Below are positions 44,174-54,236 of a DNA stretch of 64,000 nucleotides, one piece after another. The stretch spans positions 1 to 64,000 of the forward strand of contig NZ_JAIFYA010000002.1 in assembly GCF_019688735.1 (NCBI RefSeq), given 5' to 3'. The translations under genes and the position numbers were made by a program. The stretch comes from Thermosulfurimonas sp. F29 (lineage in GTDB: Bacteria; Desulfobacterota; Thermodesulfobacteria; Thermodesulfobacteriales; Thermodesulfobacteriaceae). The notes under the pieces were generated by a model, which was given only the letters and a program-made list of their open reading frames with translations, was not told where the DNA came from and ran no database searches. Within the stretch, counting starts at the first letter, position 1, and every line of letters begins with the position of its first letter.

Positions 44174-45721
44174 ACAGGCCCCGCAGGCGCGGCAGTTCTT
44201 TCGGGCCGGACAGCGGGGAGATTCCTCTCCCGCAAGGGCCCGTTCCCATTCCCTGCGCAGGAATTCCCGGTCTATTCCGGCGTGAACGACCTCTTCCCAG
44301 GGGAAAGGCTCCCGGGGCCCCCGGAAGAGATTCTCCGGAGAAGAGGGCAGGGTTCTCAGGGCCCGGGATAGAGACTCCCCCCGGGCCATTTCCCGGAGAA
44401 AGGGGGCGAGAACCTCGCTTCCCCGGGAAACCAGGGCCTGGATTTGCGCTTCCCTGATGGATTCGATGGAAACCCTTACCCCCCTGGCGGAGAGGGCTCG
44501 GCGCAGGTGTCGGGCCTTCTTTTTTAGCGTCGAGGGGGTTTCAAACGGAGCCCACTGAAAAGGAGTCCAGGGTTTCGGTACGAAGGGACTCAGGGAAACG
44601 GTAATCTCTTTTCGGGAGAGTTCTTTTATGCGCGAGACCATCCGGACGATGGCGGCGAGATCCTCTTCGGTTTCTCCGGGCAGTCCGAACATGAAGTAGA
44701 GTTTGAGCCGCCGGTTAGGCCAGTCCCTGAGGAGGGCCGCGGTGCGTAGAAGGGTCTCGTCGGAGAGGTGTTTGTTCAGAATGCGCCGGAGACTTTCGCT
44801 TCCGGCCTCCGGGGCCAGGGTGAGGGTTCGAACCTCCCGGAAGATCGGTTTTAGTTCCGGACTCAGGGCGTCGAGACGCACCGAGGAAAACGAAATTCGG
44901 TGTCCCCGGGAAAGGAGTTCCGAGGTGAACTCGACGATAGCCTCGGTTTTGAGAAATTCCAGTCCTATGAGGCCGACCTTTACCCCGGGGGAAAGCTCCT
45001 CCAGGACTTCGAAGAGGGCCTTACGGGAAGGGCGGCGCGGGGGTCTGTAGATGAATCCCGCGGCACAGAAACGGCAGCTCTCTCCGCAACCCCGGGTGAT
45101 CTCCAGGAGCTGGGTTTCTCCGAACTCCGCCTCAGGGGAGCGGAGGTGGGAAAGGAGGGGGCGGGTGAGCTCCGGCACTTTGGCTATGGAGACCGGGAAA
45201 GGGCCCTCGGGATTAAGGAATCCGGGGACCCGGGAGAGCCTGGCCAGTAGTTTTTCCCGTTCGGTGTCCCCGGAGAGAAGGGCCTCTACGAGAGGCTTTC
45301 CCAGGACCTCCAGTTCCCCCAGAAGAAAACCGTCCAGGAAGGGAAAAAGGGGGCGAGGGTTCAGCCAGATAGCCACCCCTCCGGCCAGGACCGGGATTTT
45401 TCGGTGTGAGGGCTCCAGCGGCAGGTCCCCGGCTGTCAGGATCCGTAGCACCCGGGGGTAATCCCCCTCAAAAGGTATTGAGAAAAGCACCACCCGGAAG
45501 TCCCTTAAAGGGCGTCCGGATTCCACCGAGCGAAGGGGAAGCCCCTCTGACCAGAAGAACCTTTCGCAGACGATTTCCTCCTCACGGTTCAGGAATTCGT
45601 AAATGGAAAGGAACCCCAGGTTGGCCATGCCCACGCGATAGGTATTGGGAAAGACCAGGGCCACCGGTAGGCGTCCCCGCCACCGTTTTTTTATGGTTCC
45701 GCTCTCGCGCGTAGGAGCCAT
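44150..45721 (-). CDS. TIGR03960-like B12-binding radical SAM protein
   Basis: The protein has an N-terminal part related to cobalamin-binding domains (VALVFPNTYRVGMANLGFLS), then ITRGCGESCRFCAAGFIYRP with a CX3CX2C cluster motif and FGLPGETEEDLAAI. The C-terminus ends in four Cys (CPARKNCRACGACLALYG), perhaps a second metal site. This family is widespread and its reaction is unsolved. I use the ATG at 45721, six bases inside a TTG start. Confidence 0.85.
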   Translation of the reverse strand: MAPTRESGTIKKRWRGRLPVALVFPNTYRVGMANLGFLSIYEFLNREEEIVCERFFWSEGLPLRSVESGRPLRDFRVVLFSIPFEGDYPRVLRILTAGDLPLEPSHRKIPVLAGGVAIWLNPRPLFPFLDGFLLGELEVLGKPLVEALLSGDTEREKLLARLSRVPGFLNPEGPFPVSIAKVPELTRPLLSHLRSPEAEFGETQLLEITRGCGESCRFCAAGFIYRPPRRPSRKALFEVLEELSPGVKVGLIGLEFLKTEAIVEFTSELLSRGHRISFSSVRLDALSPELKPIFREVRTLTLAPEAGSESLRRILNKHLSDETLLRTAALLRDWPNRRLKLYFMFGLPGETEEDLAAIVRMVSRIKELSRKEITVSLSPFVPKPWTPFQWAPFETPSTLKKKARHLRRALSARGVRVSIESIREAQIQALVSRGSEVLAPFLREMARGESLSRALRTLPSSPENLFRGPREPFPWEEVVHAGIDREFLRREWERALAGEESPRCPARKNCRACGACLALYGAS

Positions 45722-45857
45722 TCTCAAGCCGGTCCCCGGATCCGAAGGTCTGATCCGCCGTCTCGCCTGCCGAGCGGGATTTTACCTGCCACCGCCCGGA
45801 GTTTTAGCGATATTATAGCCACCGGGACGGCATTTTCAGACCACTCCCCCCGGCATC

Positions 45858-45887
45858 TTGACGATGCGATTCTGGTTTAAGTATAAT
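45858..45887 (+). promoter_or_regulatory. Sigma-70 promoter of the LamG/PEP-CTERM gene
   Basis: TTGACG at 45858 and a perfect TATAAT at 45882 are 18 bases apart. The site lies 57 bases before the ATG at 45945 and is one of the strongest promoter matches in the window. Confidence 0.75.
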
Positions 45888-45944
45888 GATTTATCCGTTG
45901 AGAAGGGGCCTCCTTGCAAATTGAAGGTATAAGGAGGTGGGCAA

Positions 45945-46772
45945 ATGTTGAAAAGGGTGCTCGTCTTCGCCTTGGTATTTTATGGACTGGTGGGGTATTT
46001 TACTCTGTCCTCGGCCACACCGCTTCCGCTTGATGATCTTGTGGCCTGGTGGTCCTTTGACGATCCGGAAAATTCTTTCAAAGACGAAACCGGGCATTTT
46101 AGGGATATTACGGTGGTAAGAGGTGACCTCCTACAGGTTGCTTCTGGTGAACGCGGGAACGCTTTGGAGTTTCAAAAGGAGGGTTATGACTATCCTTACT
46201 TTTATACCGATTCTTTAAAGTGGCCTACGGGATCCTTTACCATTGCGGGCTGGCTCAAGCCCTACACTTTAAATACGGATGGATTGTACTGGCTGGCCTT
46301 TGTGAGCAAGGGTGGAAACGATAAGTTGGGGAGTGCTGAGAATTCCTTTAACTTCGAGTTTCATAACGGAGAGGGGCATGTGCGCTTCGGAGAAGAGGGC
46401 TGGTATAATCAGTACTACACGCCAAACCCCATGGTGGAGAAGGGTGTTTTTCACTTCGTGGCCGTGACCTACAATGGCTCCACCCTTCGTTTCTATAAGG
46501 ACGGGTCCCTGGTGGGGGAGACCTATATCTCCGCCGGGATTCAGGCCAAGTATTCACCTATCTATGTGGGGGCCGATTTTCCGGGTTCGGACAACTACTT
46601 TTACGGCGTAATGGACGAGGTTACCCTCTGGCAGACGGCTCTTACTTCGGATCAAATTGCCACCCTTTATAACTACAACGGGGCGCCGGTTCCGCTGCCC
46701 CCTGCTCTTTTTCTTCTCGGGGGTGGTCTTCTCGGAGCTATTGGTTTACGAAAGGGGTTGATCCGACACTAA
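45945..46772 (+). CDS. Secreted LamG-domain protein with PEP-CTERM-like sorting tail
   Basis: The 275-residue protein has a signal peptide (VLVFALVFYGLVGYFTLSSA), one LamG/concanavalin-like domain of about 180 residues (WWSFDDPENSFKDETG at the start; GVMDEVTLWQTALTSDQIAT at the end), and a C-terminal VPLPPALFLLGGGLLGAIGL plus basic residues. The tail is a variant of the PEP-CTERM signal cut by exosortase. It may bind the polysaccharide made by the neighbouring cluster. No exosortase gene is in the window. Confidence 0.8.
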   Translation: MLKRVLVFALVFYGLVGYFTLSSATPLPLDDLVAWWSFDDPENSFKDETGHFRDITVVRGDLLQVASGERGNALEFQKEGYDYPYFYTDSLKWPTGSFTIAGWLKPYTLNTDGLYWLAFVSKGGNDKLGSAENSFNFEFHNGEGHVRFGEEGWYNQYYTPNPMVEKGVFHFVAVTYNGSTLRFYKDGSLVGETYISAGIQAKYSPIYVGADFPGSDNYFYGVMDEVTLWQTALTSDQIATLYNYNGAPVPLPPALFLLGGGLLGAIGLRKGLIRH

Positions 46773-47359
46773 ATTTCTTTCCGTCCTTCTTCCTCAGGTC
46801 CGTAAACCTTTACCGGGTGAAAACGATAGCGGATTTCGTTGTCCGCAGCAATGGGTGGCCTTAATCCGACTTGTCATTTTGAATTTTTCTGATATATTCC
46901 CCTGCGAGCTTCTTCCGTAATCGGCCTCTATGGCCTGAGGGTAGGGAATAATTTAAATAGAAGATTTTTCGTAAAAGTTTGTTGTATGTGGAGAGAGCTT
47001 TTGACAGGTAAAAGGGTTCTTGTTACCGGCGCCTGCGGCACGGTGGGAAAGGCTCTGTAGAGAGCTTCGGAGTGGCCATAGATTTGCTGGATGATGACGA
47101 TTTTAGCATGAGGAGGGGATTGTAGGCTGGGCGTCTGTAGCGGGAATAAATTGTTGATTTAGTTTTGCAAAGATCTCGAAAAATTAATAACGCTATACCA
47201 ATAGTGGTGATGTTTAGTAAACTTTTGTTTTAGTTTGAGACAGATGTGTATTTTAGTGAACTGGTAAAGGCTAGTGCCACTTTCTTTATTCCCGAGACTC
47301 TCAGAATAGTTGTAACCAACAGCTTAAAGTTGGGAGATTAAGTGTTTTTGAGGTTATAA
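46773..47359. other. 587-base gap with decayed gene fragments at the island edge
   Basis: This interval has no intact gene. Apart from the epimerase-like fragment at 46986-47060, a short frame near 47265-47340 reads VKASATFFIPETLRIVVTNS, which may be another scrap. The composition falls from GC-rich to AT-rich along it. I see no terminator or riboswitch that I can support. Confidence 0.6.
46986..47060 (+). pseudogene. N-terminal stub of a nucleotide-sugar epimerase/dehydratase
   Basis: ATG at 46986 opens MWRELLTGKRVLVTGACGTV, then GKAL and a stop. VLVTGACGTVGKAL is the first strand and the glycine-rich NAD-binding loop of extended short-chain dehydrogenases such as UDP-GlcNAc 4,6-dehydratase. 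The rest of the gene is gone. Confidence 0.6.
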
Positions 47360-48658
47360 GTGTTAGGTAGAATGGTAAGAGAGTTTCTTCAAAACAAGGA
47401 TAAAAAACAGTTATTTGAAAACTTTATATCTCTTTCGTTACTTCAAGGAGTAAATTATATTCTTCCTTTGATTACTTTGCCATATTTAGTTAGGGTCTTG
47501 GGTCCGGAAAAGTTTGGTCTCATAGCTTTCTCTCGGGCCTTTGTGCAGTATTTTAATGTCTTGACAGATTATGGCTTTAATCTTTCTGCTACCAGAGAGA
47601 TCTCGATATATCGGGAAAGCAAGGAGCGAATTTCTGAAATCTTCAGTGCTGTAATGATTATTAAATTGATTCTGTTAATTTTTTCTCTTGTGATATTGAC
47701 TATTATTGTTTTTAGTTTTCAAAAATTTCTAAGAGATTGGGAAATATATTACTTGAGTTTTGGAATGGTAGTGGGGCAAGTTTTATTTCCTGTATGGTTT
47801 TTTCAGGGGATGGAAAGAATGAAGTACATTACTTTTTTGAATTTGATGGCTAGATTGTTGTTTACTATATCTATTTTTATTTTTATACGAAAAGTTTCTG
47901 ATTATATATATGTTCCGCTATTAAATTCGGTTGGCATTATATCGGCCGGCCTTCTTGGAATATGGGTAGCTTTTAAAAAATTTCCTATTTATTTAAAAAT
48001 ACCTTCTTGGACCGAAGTAAAGCATCAATTAAAAGAAGGGGGATATATTTTTATTTCACGAATAAGTATAAGTTTTTACACCATTTCAAATGTGTTTTTT
48101 TTAGGACTATTGACCAATAATACTATTGTTGGAATTTATTCTGCCGCCGAAAGGTTAATTAATGCTATAAAAGCATTTAATAACGTGATACTCCAAGTAA
48201 TGTTTCCTTTTATTTCGAAAGTTGCTAAAGAATCTCCTTCCAAAACTCTTAAGATAGTGAATGAGGAATTAAAGATTTTTTTAACACTAGAGCTTGCTTT
48301 ATGTGTTTTTATATATCTATTCTCTTATAAAATTGTTTTAATCTTCTTGGGTAAAAATTTTATAGACTCTGCTCCAATCATTCGCATTCTGATCTTTACT
48401 GTTCCTTTGATTCTTGCTTCTGCTGTTATTGGGCAGCAAATTTTGTTGAATTTTAATTTAAAAAGGCTTTTTACGACGAGTATTGTATATGTTTCTCTCT
48501 TTCATTTAGTGCTTCTTCCTATTTTTATACATTTTATGGAGGGTATAGGAGCTGCAATAGTTGTTTTAATAACTGAGTGTGCTATTGTTCTGTTTAGAAT
48601 TGTTGGCCTTTATAAAGCAGATCGGAAATTATTTGCTTTACTCAGAAGAGCTTATTAA
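47360..48658 (+). CDS. Wzx-type polysaccharide flippase
   Basis: The 432-residue protein has about 12 to 14 membrane segments and the RfbX/PST family start (SLLQGVNYILPLITLPYLVR, then VLGPEKFGLIAF). It turns lipid-linked repeat units over to the outside of the inner membrane. The GTG at 47360 has a GAGGT ribosome site; the ATG at 47372 is an alternative. The gene is strongly AT-rich, unlike the housekeeping regions. Confidence 0.9.
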   Translation: MLGRMVREFLQNKDKKQLFENFISLSLLQGVNYILPLITLPYLVRVLGPEKFGLIAFSRAFVQYFNVLTDYGFNLSATREISIYRESKERISEIFSAVMIIKLILLIFSLVILTIIVFSFQKFLRDWEIYYLSFGMVVGQVLFPVWFFQGMERMKYITFLNLMARLLFTISIFIFIRKVSDYIYVPLLNSVGIISAGLLGIWVAFKKFPIYLKIPSWTEVKHQLKEGGYIFISRISISFYTISNVFFLGLLTNNTIVGIYSAAERLINAIKAFNNVILQVMFPFISKVAKESPSKTLKIVNEELKIFLTLELALCVFIYLFSYKIVLIFLGKNFIDSAPIIRILIFTVPLILASAVIGQQILLNFNLKRLFTTSIVYVSLFHLVLLPIFIHFMEGIGAAIVVLITECAIVLFRIVGLYKADRKLFALLRRAY

Positions 48659-48660
48659 TT

Positions 48661-49566
48661 ATGATTAAACTGCCGAATTTTCTAATAGTTGGAGCAGCTA
48701 AATCTGGAACTACATCTTTATATTATTACTTAAAAGAGCATCCTGAAATTTTTTTGCCAGATAAGAAAGAGTTGAGGTTTTTTTCTCAAATGAGAGGTGA
48801 TTTTAGAGGTCCGGGAGATGAAAATCTAAATAGAACAATTGTTAAAGATATTAACGATTATATGAAGTTTTTTGAAACTGTGAAAATGGAGAAGGCAGTC
48901 GGAGACATATCACCTGATTATTTATACTATTTTAGAAACTCCATTAAAAACATAAAAAAATTTTTGGGAGATCCGAAAATTATTATTATTTTAAGAAATC
49001 CTATCGAAAGAGCCTATTCCCATTATTTGTATTTTTTGAGAGATGGTAGAGAATATCTTTCTTTTGAAGAAGCTTTATCTCAAGAAGAAAGGCGGAATTT
49101 GCTTAATTGGGAATGGGCTTGGTTTTATAAAGATGTTGGTTTTTATTATAATCAAGTTAAAGCGTATTTAGAAAATTTTTCAGAAGTAAAGATTTATTTG
49201 TATGATGATTTGAAAAAAGATCCCTTAAAGTTAGTGCAAGATATTTATAAATTTTTAGAAGTTAATGATTCATTTGTTCCTAAAAGTATAAATGAAAAAT
49301 TTAATATATCTGGAGTTCCTAAAAATAAATTTTTGCATAAACTTTTAGTTCAACCAAATCCTATAATCTTCCCCATCAAATTTGTGCTCAAAAGTATGTT
49401 ACCCAGAGATACAAGACAAAGATTACGAAACAAATTTTTACAAAAAATTCTTAAAAAACCTCAAATGAAACCAGAAACTAGAGAATATTTGAAGCAATTA
49501 TATAAAGAAGATATTTTAAAACTTCAAGAGTTAATAAAAAGAGATTTATCTCACTGGTTGAAGTAA
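48661..49566 (+). CDS. Sulfotransferase
   Basis: The 301-residue protein has the 5'-phosphosulfate binding loop AAKSGTTSLYYYL near the start and the 3'-phosphate motif IIILRNPIERAYSHY, both diagnostic of PAPS-dependent sulfotransferases. It would sulfate a sugar in the polymer. It starts 2 bases after the flippase gene and ends 1 base before glf, so it is in the same operon. Confidence 0.9.
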   Translation: MIKLPNFLIVGAAKSGTTSLYYYLKEHPEIFLPDKKELRFFSQMRGDFRGPGDENLNRTIVKDINDYMKFFETVKMEKAVGDISPDYLYYFRNSIKNIKKFLGDPKIIIILRNPIERAYSHYLYFLRDGREYLSFEEALSQEERRNLLNWEWAWFYKDVGFYYNQVKAYLENFSEVKIYLYDDLKKDPLKLVQDIYKFLEVNDSFVPKSINEKFNISGVPKNKFLHKLLVQPNPIIFPIKFVLKSMLPRDTRQRLRNKFLQKILKKPQMKPETREYLKQLYKEDILKLQELIKRDLSHWLK

Positions 49567-49567
49567 A

Positions 49568-50716
49568 ATGTTTAACTATATTATAGTTGGATCTGGCTTT
49601 GCTGGCAGTGTTCTCGCTGAAAGGATAGCGAATATTTTAAACAAAAAAGTGCTGGTAATAGAAAAAAGGAACCATATCGGTGGTAATTGTTACGATTATA
49701 GAGATAAGACCGGAATAATTGTACACAAATATGGCCCCCATATATTCCATACAAATTATAAGGAAGTCTGGGATTATGTGTCCAATTTTACAGATTGGCG
49801 TATTTATTATCACAAGGTTTTGGCTTTCGTAGATGGCCAAAAAATCCCGATACCGTTTAATTTAAATTCAATTTATCAGATTTTTTCTCCATCTTTAGCT
49901 AATAAGTTAGAGCAAAAACTTTTGAATAAATATAAGTATGGCTCAAAGATTCCGATTTTGGAATTAAAAAAAACTGAAGATCAAGATTTAAAATTTTTAG
50001 CAAATTATATCTACAATAAAGTCTTTCTAAATTATACTCTCAAACAATGGGGCAAGAGGCCAGAAGAGCTCGATCCAGAAGTGACAGCCAGAGTACCTAT
50101 TGTTATAAGTAAAGAAGAGAGATACTTTCAGGAAAAGTATCAGGGTGTACCTGAAGAGGGTTATACACAGATTTTCCAGAAGATGTTAAGTCATCCCAAT
50201 ATAAAAATTCTGTTGAATACAGATTTTCGGGAACTCATAAGACTCGATTGGAAATTTCGGAAGATATATTTTATGGGGCAAGAATTCAAGGGATTATTGA
50301 TATTTACGGGTATGATAGATGAATTATTTGATTACAAATTTGGGATATTACCTTATCGCTCTTTGGATCTTCATTTCGAAATAATCGAAAAAGAATATTT
50401 TCAAGAAGTAGCTGTAGTGAATTATCCCAACGATTATGATTTCACAAGGATAACGGAATTTAAACACATACATCCTATCAAGACCAATAAGACGGTCATT
50501 CTTAAAGAGTTCCCGAAAGATTATGATCCGGAGCGAGATATTCCCTATTATCCATTTTTCGATAAAGCAGCTCGGGAGGTCTATGCTAAATATCAAGAAC
50601 TTGCCGAGAGATTTGACCATCTTATTCTTGTAGGACGATTGGCAGAATATAGGTACTATGATATGGATGATGTTATAATAAGAAGTTTAGAGGTATTTGA
50701 AGAAAGAATCAGGTAA
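49568..50716 (+). CDS. glf: UDP-galactopyranose mutase
   Basis: The 382-residue flavoenzyme converts UDP-galactopyranose to UDP-galactofuranose. It has the FAD-binding IIVGSGFAGSVLAERIA and VIEKRNHIGGNCYD, and the family motif HKYGPHIFHTN. Its presence means that galactofuranose is available for the polymer. Full length. Confidence 0.96.
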   Translation: MFNYIIVGSGFAGSVLAERIANILNKKVLVIEKRNHIGGNCYDYRDKTGIIVHKYGPHIFHTNYKEVWDYVSNFTDWRIYYHKVLAFVDGQKIPIPFNLNSIYQIFSPSLANKLEQKLLNKYKYGSKIPILELKKTEDQDLKFLANYIYNKVFLNYTLKQWGKRPEELDPEVTARVPIVISKEERYFQEKYQGVPEEGYTQIFQKMLSHPNIKILLNTDFRELIRLDWKFRKIYFMGQEFKGLLIFTGMIDELFDYKFGILPYRSLDLHFEIIEKEYFQEVAVVNYPNDYDFTRITEFKHIHPIKTNKTVILKEFPKDYDPERDIPYYPFFDKAAREVYAKYQELAERFDHLILVGRLAEYRYYDMDDVIIRSLEVFEERIR

Positions 50717-50719
50717 AAA

Positions 50720-51682
50720 ATGGCCAGTGCAAAAGATACTGTTTGCGCAGTGGTTGTTACCTACAACCGTAAGGTTTTGCTTATTGAATGTCTTGAGGCT
50801 TTGTGCAAACAGACTAGGCCGGTACAGGGAATTTATTTAATAGACAATGCTTCTACGGATGGTACCCCTGACTTGCTTCTGGAGAAGGGGTATATAAAAG
50901 AATTACCTCCTGAGAATTTGTTAGAGCCTTGGGAGAAAGAATTCGAGATAAAAAACTTAACTGATGGGCAGCATATAAAATTCTACTATGTTCGAATGCA
51001 TGAAAATACCGGTGGTGCTGGTGGTTTTCATGAGGGTGTAAAAAGGGCTTACGAAAGAGGCTATGACTGGTTATGGTTGATGGATGATGATGTTGAGCCC
51101 TTGCCAAAGGCGTTGGAGACTCAATTGTCATATGCAGAGATTTCTAAATGTATTCATCCGTCTAGAAAATATGTAGATGGCAGTAGAGTTTTGTGGGAAG
51201 TGTATTTGGATCCTAAGAGTTCTAAAGAGATTTTTTTGAAAGACAGATCTTTTAAAGAAAAAAATTTAAATTATTGTTTAGTAAATGTTGGATGTTTCGA
51301 AGGGATGTTGATTCATCGAGATATTGTTGCTAGGATAGGTTATCCTGATAAAAGCTTTTTTATTTCAAAAGATGATACTATTTATGGTTTTTTGGCAAGT
51401 AAATTTACGAAGAATATTTATATTAGAGATATATGTTTTATTAAAAAGGTTAAAAAACTAAATAAACTTTCCGGGAAATCTTTATATTATTTTGTCAGGA
51501 ATAGGTTTATTTTATGTTTATATTTAAAAAGAGAAGGATATTTCACTTGTAAGTCTTATTTTTGGATTTTTTATAAGGTTTTCAGAATGTTGGTGTTCAA
51601 TTTTGTAAAATTAGATTTAAAAAGTTGTTATTTTATCTTGAAAGGTTTGTCTAACGGTTTGAAATTTGTTTTAAAATCTTGA
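50720..51682 (+). CDS. GT2 glycosyltransferase, galactofuranosyltransferase-like
   Basis: The 320-residue enzyme has a GT-A fold: CAVVVTYNRKVLLIECLEAL, DNASTDGTPDLL, then HENTGGAGGFHEGVKRA and WLMDDDVEP, the metal-binding DDD. The NTGGAGGFxxG and DDDV features resemble GlfT-type galactofuranosyltransferases, and it directly follows glf. The acceptor is unknown. AT content rises along the gene. Confidence 0.85.
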   Translation: MASAKDTVCAVVVTYNRKVLLIECLEALCKQTRPVQGIYLIDNASTDGTPDLLLEKGYIKELPPENLLEPWEKEFEIKNLTDGQHIKFYYVRMHENTGGAGGFHEGVKRAYERGYDWLWLMDDDVEPLPKALETQLSYAEISKCIHPSRKYVDGSRVLWEVYLDPKSSKEIFLKDRSFKEKNLNYCLVNVGCFEGMLIHRDIVARIGYPDKSFFISKDDTIYGFLASKFTKNIYIRDICFIKKVKKLNKLSGKSLYYFVRNRFILCLYLKREGYFTCKSYFWIFYKVFRMLVFNFVKLDLKSCYFILKGLSNGLKFVLKS

Positions 51683-51709
51683 GTTTTTATTTTATAAAGT
51701 GCTTTAAAA

Positions 51710-52927
51710 ATGCTTCCTAAAATAGCTGTTGTAATTTCTAGTTTGATATTAATTTTGTTATCTTTTTATCCGTTAGCTTTTATAAGATTTTATATTGTCA
51801 TTAGGACACTTTTTCAGCCTTTTGCGAATAAGCATTTGACGTTGTTTGGGAATTTTCCTATTAATGCCCCATTGCCTTTAATTTTGTTGTTTTATTCGTA
51901 TTTGGCGTGTATTTTTAGGCAAGATTTTTCTTTATTTGTTCCTAATTCTGTATATCTTTATTTATTCCTTTTTTGGAGTCTGCTTTCTTTGATAAATTCT
52001 TTTAATTTATACGCTTCATTTGCTTTCATTTTTAAAATCTTAGCTGTAATTTCCGTTTACTTATTAGTTTATAATTCAATAGAATCCGCTGAAGATTTCA
52101 AGAAGATTCATAAGACAGTAGTGTTTTTAGCCTTAATAACTATATTCTATGGTTTTTGTCAAATTTTTTTAAAAGAAGGACAACCATTCTATGGACCTAT
52201 AGTAAGAATTAAAAGTTTTTTTTCTAGTGCCAATGAATTTGGTATTTTTCTTTCTCTAGCAATAATTTCAAATTTAATATTAGTAGCCATAGAAGGATTT
52301 GAAAAACAATATAAGATTTTCTTAAGCTTAATGATATTAGCCTATATTTTGGCTTTAAATCGTGGATCATGGATAGCTATGACTACTTCTATATTTTTGT
52401 CATATTTCTTTTTTAGGGATAAAATAAGATTAAGAAGTATTGTTTTACCTATTGCTATAATTTTTTTAATATTTTCTCCAATTATAATATTGCGATTTCT
52501 TCAATTGGAAAATCCTGCAGAAAATACCTTTGTAGGCCGTATAAATTTCTGGAAAAATATGCTATATTTAATACTGCAACATCCTCTTTTAGGCTTTGGA
52601 ATTGGAACTACTGAGTTAGTATTTCAGTCTCTAACTGGACGAAAAATATATCCTCACAATGATTTTTTAAGATTATTTTTTGAAATTGGATTCGGGAGTA
52701 TTTTTTATATCCTCTTTTTAATTAAATCTTTGTTGTTTTTTATTAAAAATAAAGCTAATAATTGGAAAACAAACTTTTTGTTTATTGTATCTCTTTTTTA
52801 TTGGCTAATTATTAGTATTCCCCAAAATATTGTTAATAATGTAGTATTATTTCCTTTATTTATGACTTTAATTGCTTCGGGATTAAAATATAACTTTTTA
52901 ATAAATTTTGAGGGAAAACACATGTAA
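51710..52927 (+). CDS. O-antigen ligase/polymerase-family membrane protein
   Basis: The 405-residue protein has about ten to twelve membrane segments and the Wzy_C/WaaL region with a large outer loop (ILQHPLLGFGIGTTELVFQS, then KIYPHNDFLRLFFEIGFGS). It is the best candidate for the repeat-unit polymerase or ligase. The PHNDFLRLFFEIG motif is typical of the family. Confidence 0.85.
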   Translation: MLPKIAVVISSLILILLSFYPLAFIRFYIVIRTLFQPFANKHLTLFGNFPINAPLPLILLFYSYLACIFRQDFSLFVPNSVYLYLFLFWSLLSLINSFNLYASFAFIFKILAVISVYLLVYNSIESAEDFKKIHKTVVFLALITIFYGFCQIFLKEGQPFYGPIVRIKSFFSSANEFGIFLSLAIISNLILVAIEGFEKQYKIFLSLMILAYILALNRGSWIAMTTSIFLSYFFFRDKIRLRSIVLPIAIIFLIFSPIIILRFLQLENPAENTFVGRINFWKNMLYLILQHPLLGFGIGTTELVFQSLTGRKIYPHNDFLRLFFEIGFGSIFYILFLIKSLLFFIKNKANNWKTNFLFIVSLFYWLIISIPQNIVNNVVLFPLFMTLIASGLKYNFLINFEGKHM

Positions 52928-53207
52928 ATTACTATGATTGAATGTAAACTTTATTATTTTTATAGTCCTCATTTAATATAAATCTATGAAGGATTTTATC
53001 GTTTAAAAGAGACTCATTAAGTTGAGTGTGTTTGGATAAAAATATTACAAAACGGTGGGATTGTCAAACAGTTTTTAGTGTTTATATGTAAGTTTAGGTA
53101 TATAGATGAAGCTTTTTTCTGATAAAACTATGTTTTTGGAGGGTGCTTAAATTTTAGTTTTGACCTTTTTCAAAGGTCTCTGAAAGATAAATAATTGGTA
53201 ATCTAAG

Positions 53208-54236
53208 ATGGAATTGCAAAAAACAAATAAAGTAGTTTATATTGTTGGAAATAGTAGAAGTGGTACTACTTTGATGAGTAAAATATTAGGAAATCATCCT
53301 TTGATCTATTCTTTTGAAGAATTACATTTTTTTGAAAGATTATATAATCCCGATTCTAAAAAATTTCTTAATGAGTCTTCTATTCTTGATTTATTAGCAG
53401 AACTTTTAAGATCATCGAGAGAGGGAATGTGGTTTAGAAATAAAAAGGATGAATATTATAGAGAAGCGCAAATTATATATCAAACATTTTTCCATGATAT
53501 AAAAGATATTTCTCCAATTGAAGTTTATAAATTTTTTCTTTATTATGAAACAAATAAAAACAAAAAAGAAATTCCTTGTGAACAAACTCCTAGGAATTTG
53601 TATTATCTTAAAGAAATATTCGAAAATTTCCCCGAGGCAAAGGTAATATATATGCTCAGAGATCCGAGGGCCATATTGTTATCACAAAAAAATAAATGGA
53701 AAATGAAATTTTTAGGGCATAGTAATATGCCTCTAAAAGAAGCTATACGTTCCTGGATAAATTATCATCCTTATACAATAAGTAAGCTCTGGAATTCAGC
53801 TTCCAAGGCTATTAAGCCTTTTTTGTCTCATCCAAACGTTTTAGTAGTAAAATTTGAAGAATTGGTAAATGATCCTTACAGAACAATTAAAAAAATATGT
53901 GATTTTTTGGAAGTAGAATTTTATAATGAAATGTTAGATGTTCATTTGGCCGGATCTTCTGTTTATAAAAAGGGTAAAAAAGGTTTCAGAAAAGAGGTGA
54001 TAAATGTTTGGAAAAATAAAGGATTAAATAAAACAGAAATATATATATGTCAAAAGATTAATATAAAAGAAATGGAATTTTGGGGATATAATCTGGAAAA
54101 AGTTAAGCCTAATCTTTTACTATTGTTTTATTATTTTTTAAATTTTCCTTTTAAAACTTTAGGAACTTTGTTATTTAATTTAAAAAGATTTAGAAATATA
54201 TTTAAAGCTATAAAACGACGTTTGTTATTTTTATGA
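53208..54236 (+). CDS. Sulfotransferase
   Basis: This 342-residue protein is a second PAPS-dependent sulfotransferase of a different subgroup: VYIVGNSRSGTTLMSKILGN holds the 5'-phosphosulfate loop and VIYMLRDPRAILLSQ the 3'-phosphate site. About 280 AT-rich bases before it hold no gene that I can see. It overlaps the acyltransferase start by 4 bases. Confidence 0.88.
   Translation: MELQKTNKVVYIVGNSRSGTTLMSKILGNHPLIYSFEELHFFERLYNPDSKKFLNESSILDLLAELLRSSREGMWFRNKKDEYYREAQIIYQTFFHDIKDISPIEVYKFFLYYETNKNKKEIPCEQTPRNLYYLKEIFENFPEAKVIYMLRDPRAILLSQKNKWKMKFLGHSNMPLKEAIRSWINYHPYTISKLWNSASKAIKPFLSHPNVLVVKFEELVNDPYRTIKKICDFLEVEFYNEMLDVHLAGSSVYKKGKKGFRKEVINVWKNKGLNKTEIYICQKINIKEMEFWGYNLEKVKPNLLLLFYYFLNFPFKTLGTLLFNLKRFRNIFKAIKRRLLFL

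Noticed and set aside
46773-46985. Riboswitch or polysaccharide-operon leader element
   Set aside because: I looked for c-di-GMP riboswitch and JUMPstart-like motifs and found none that fit.
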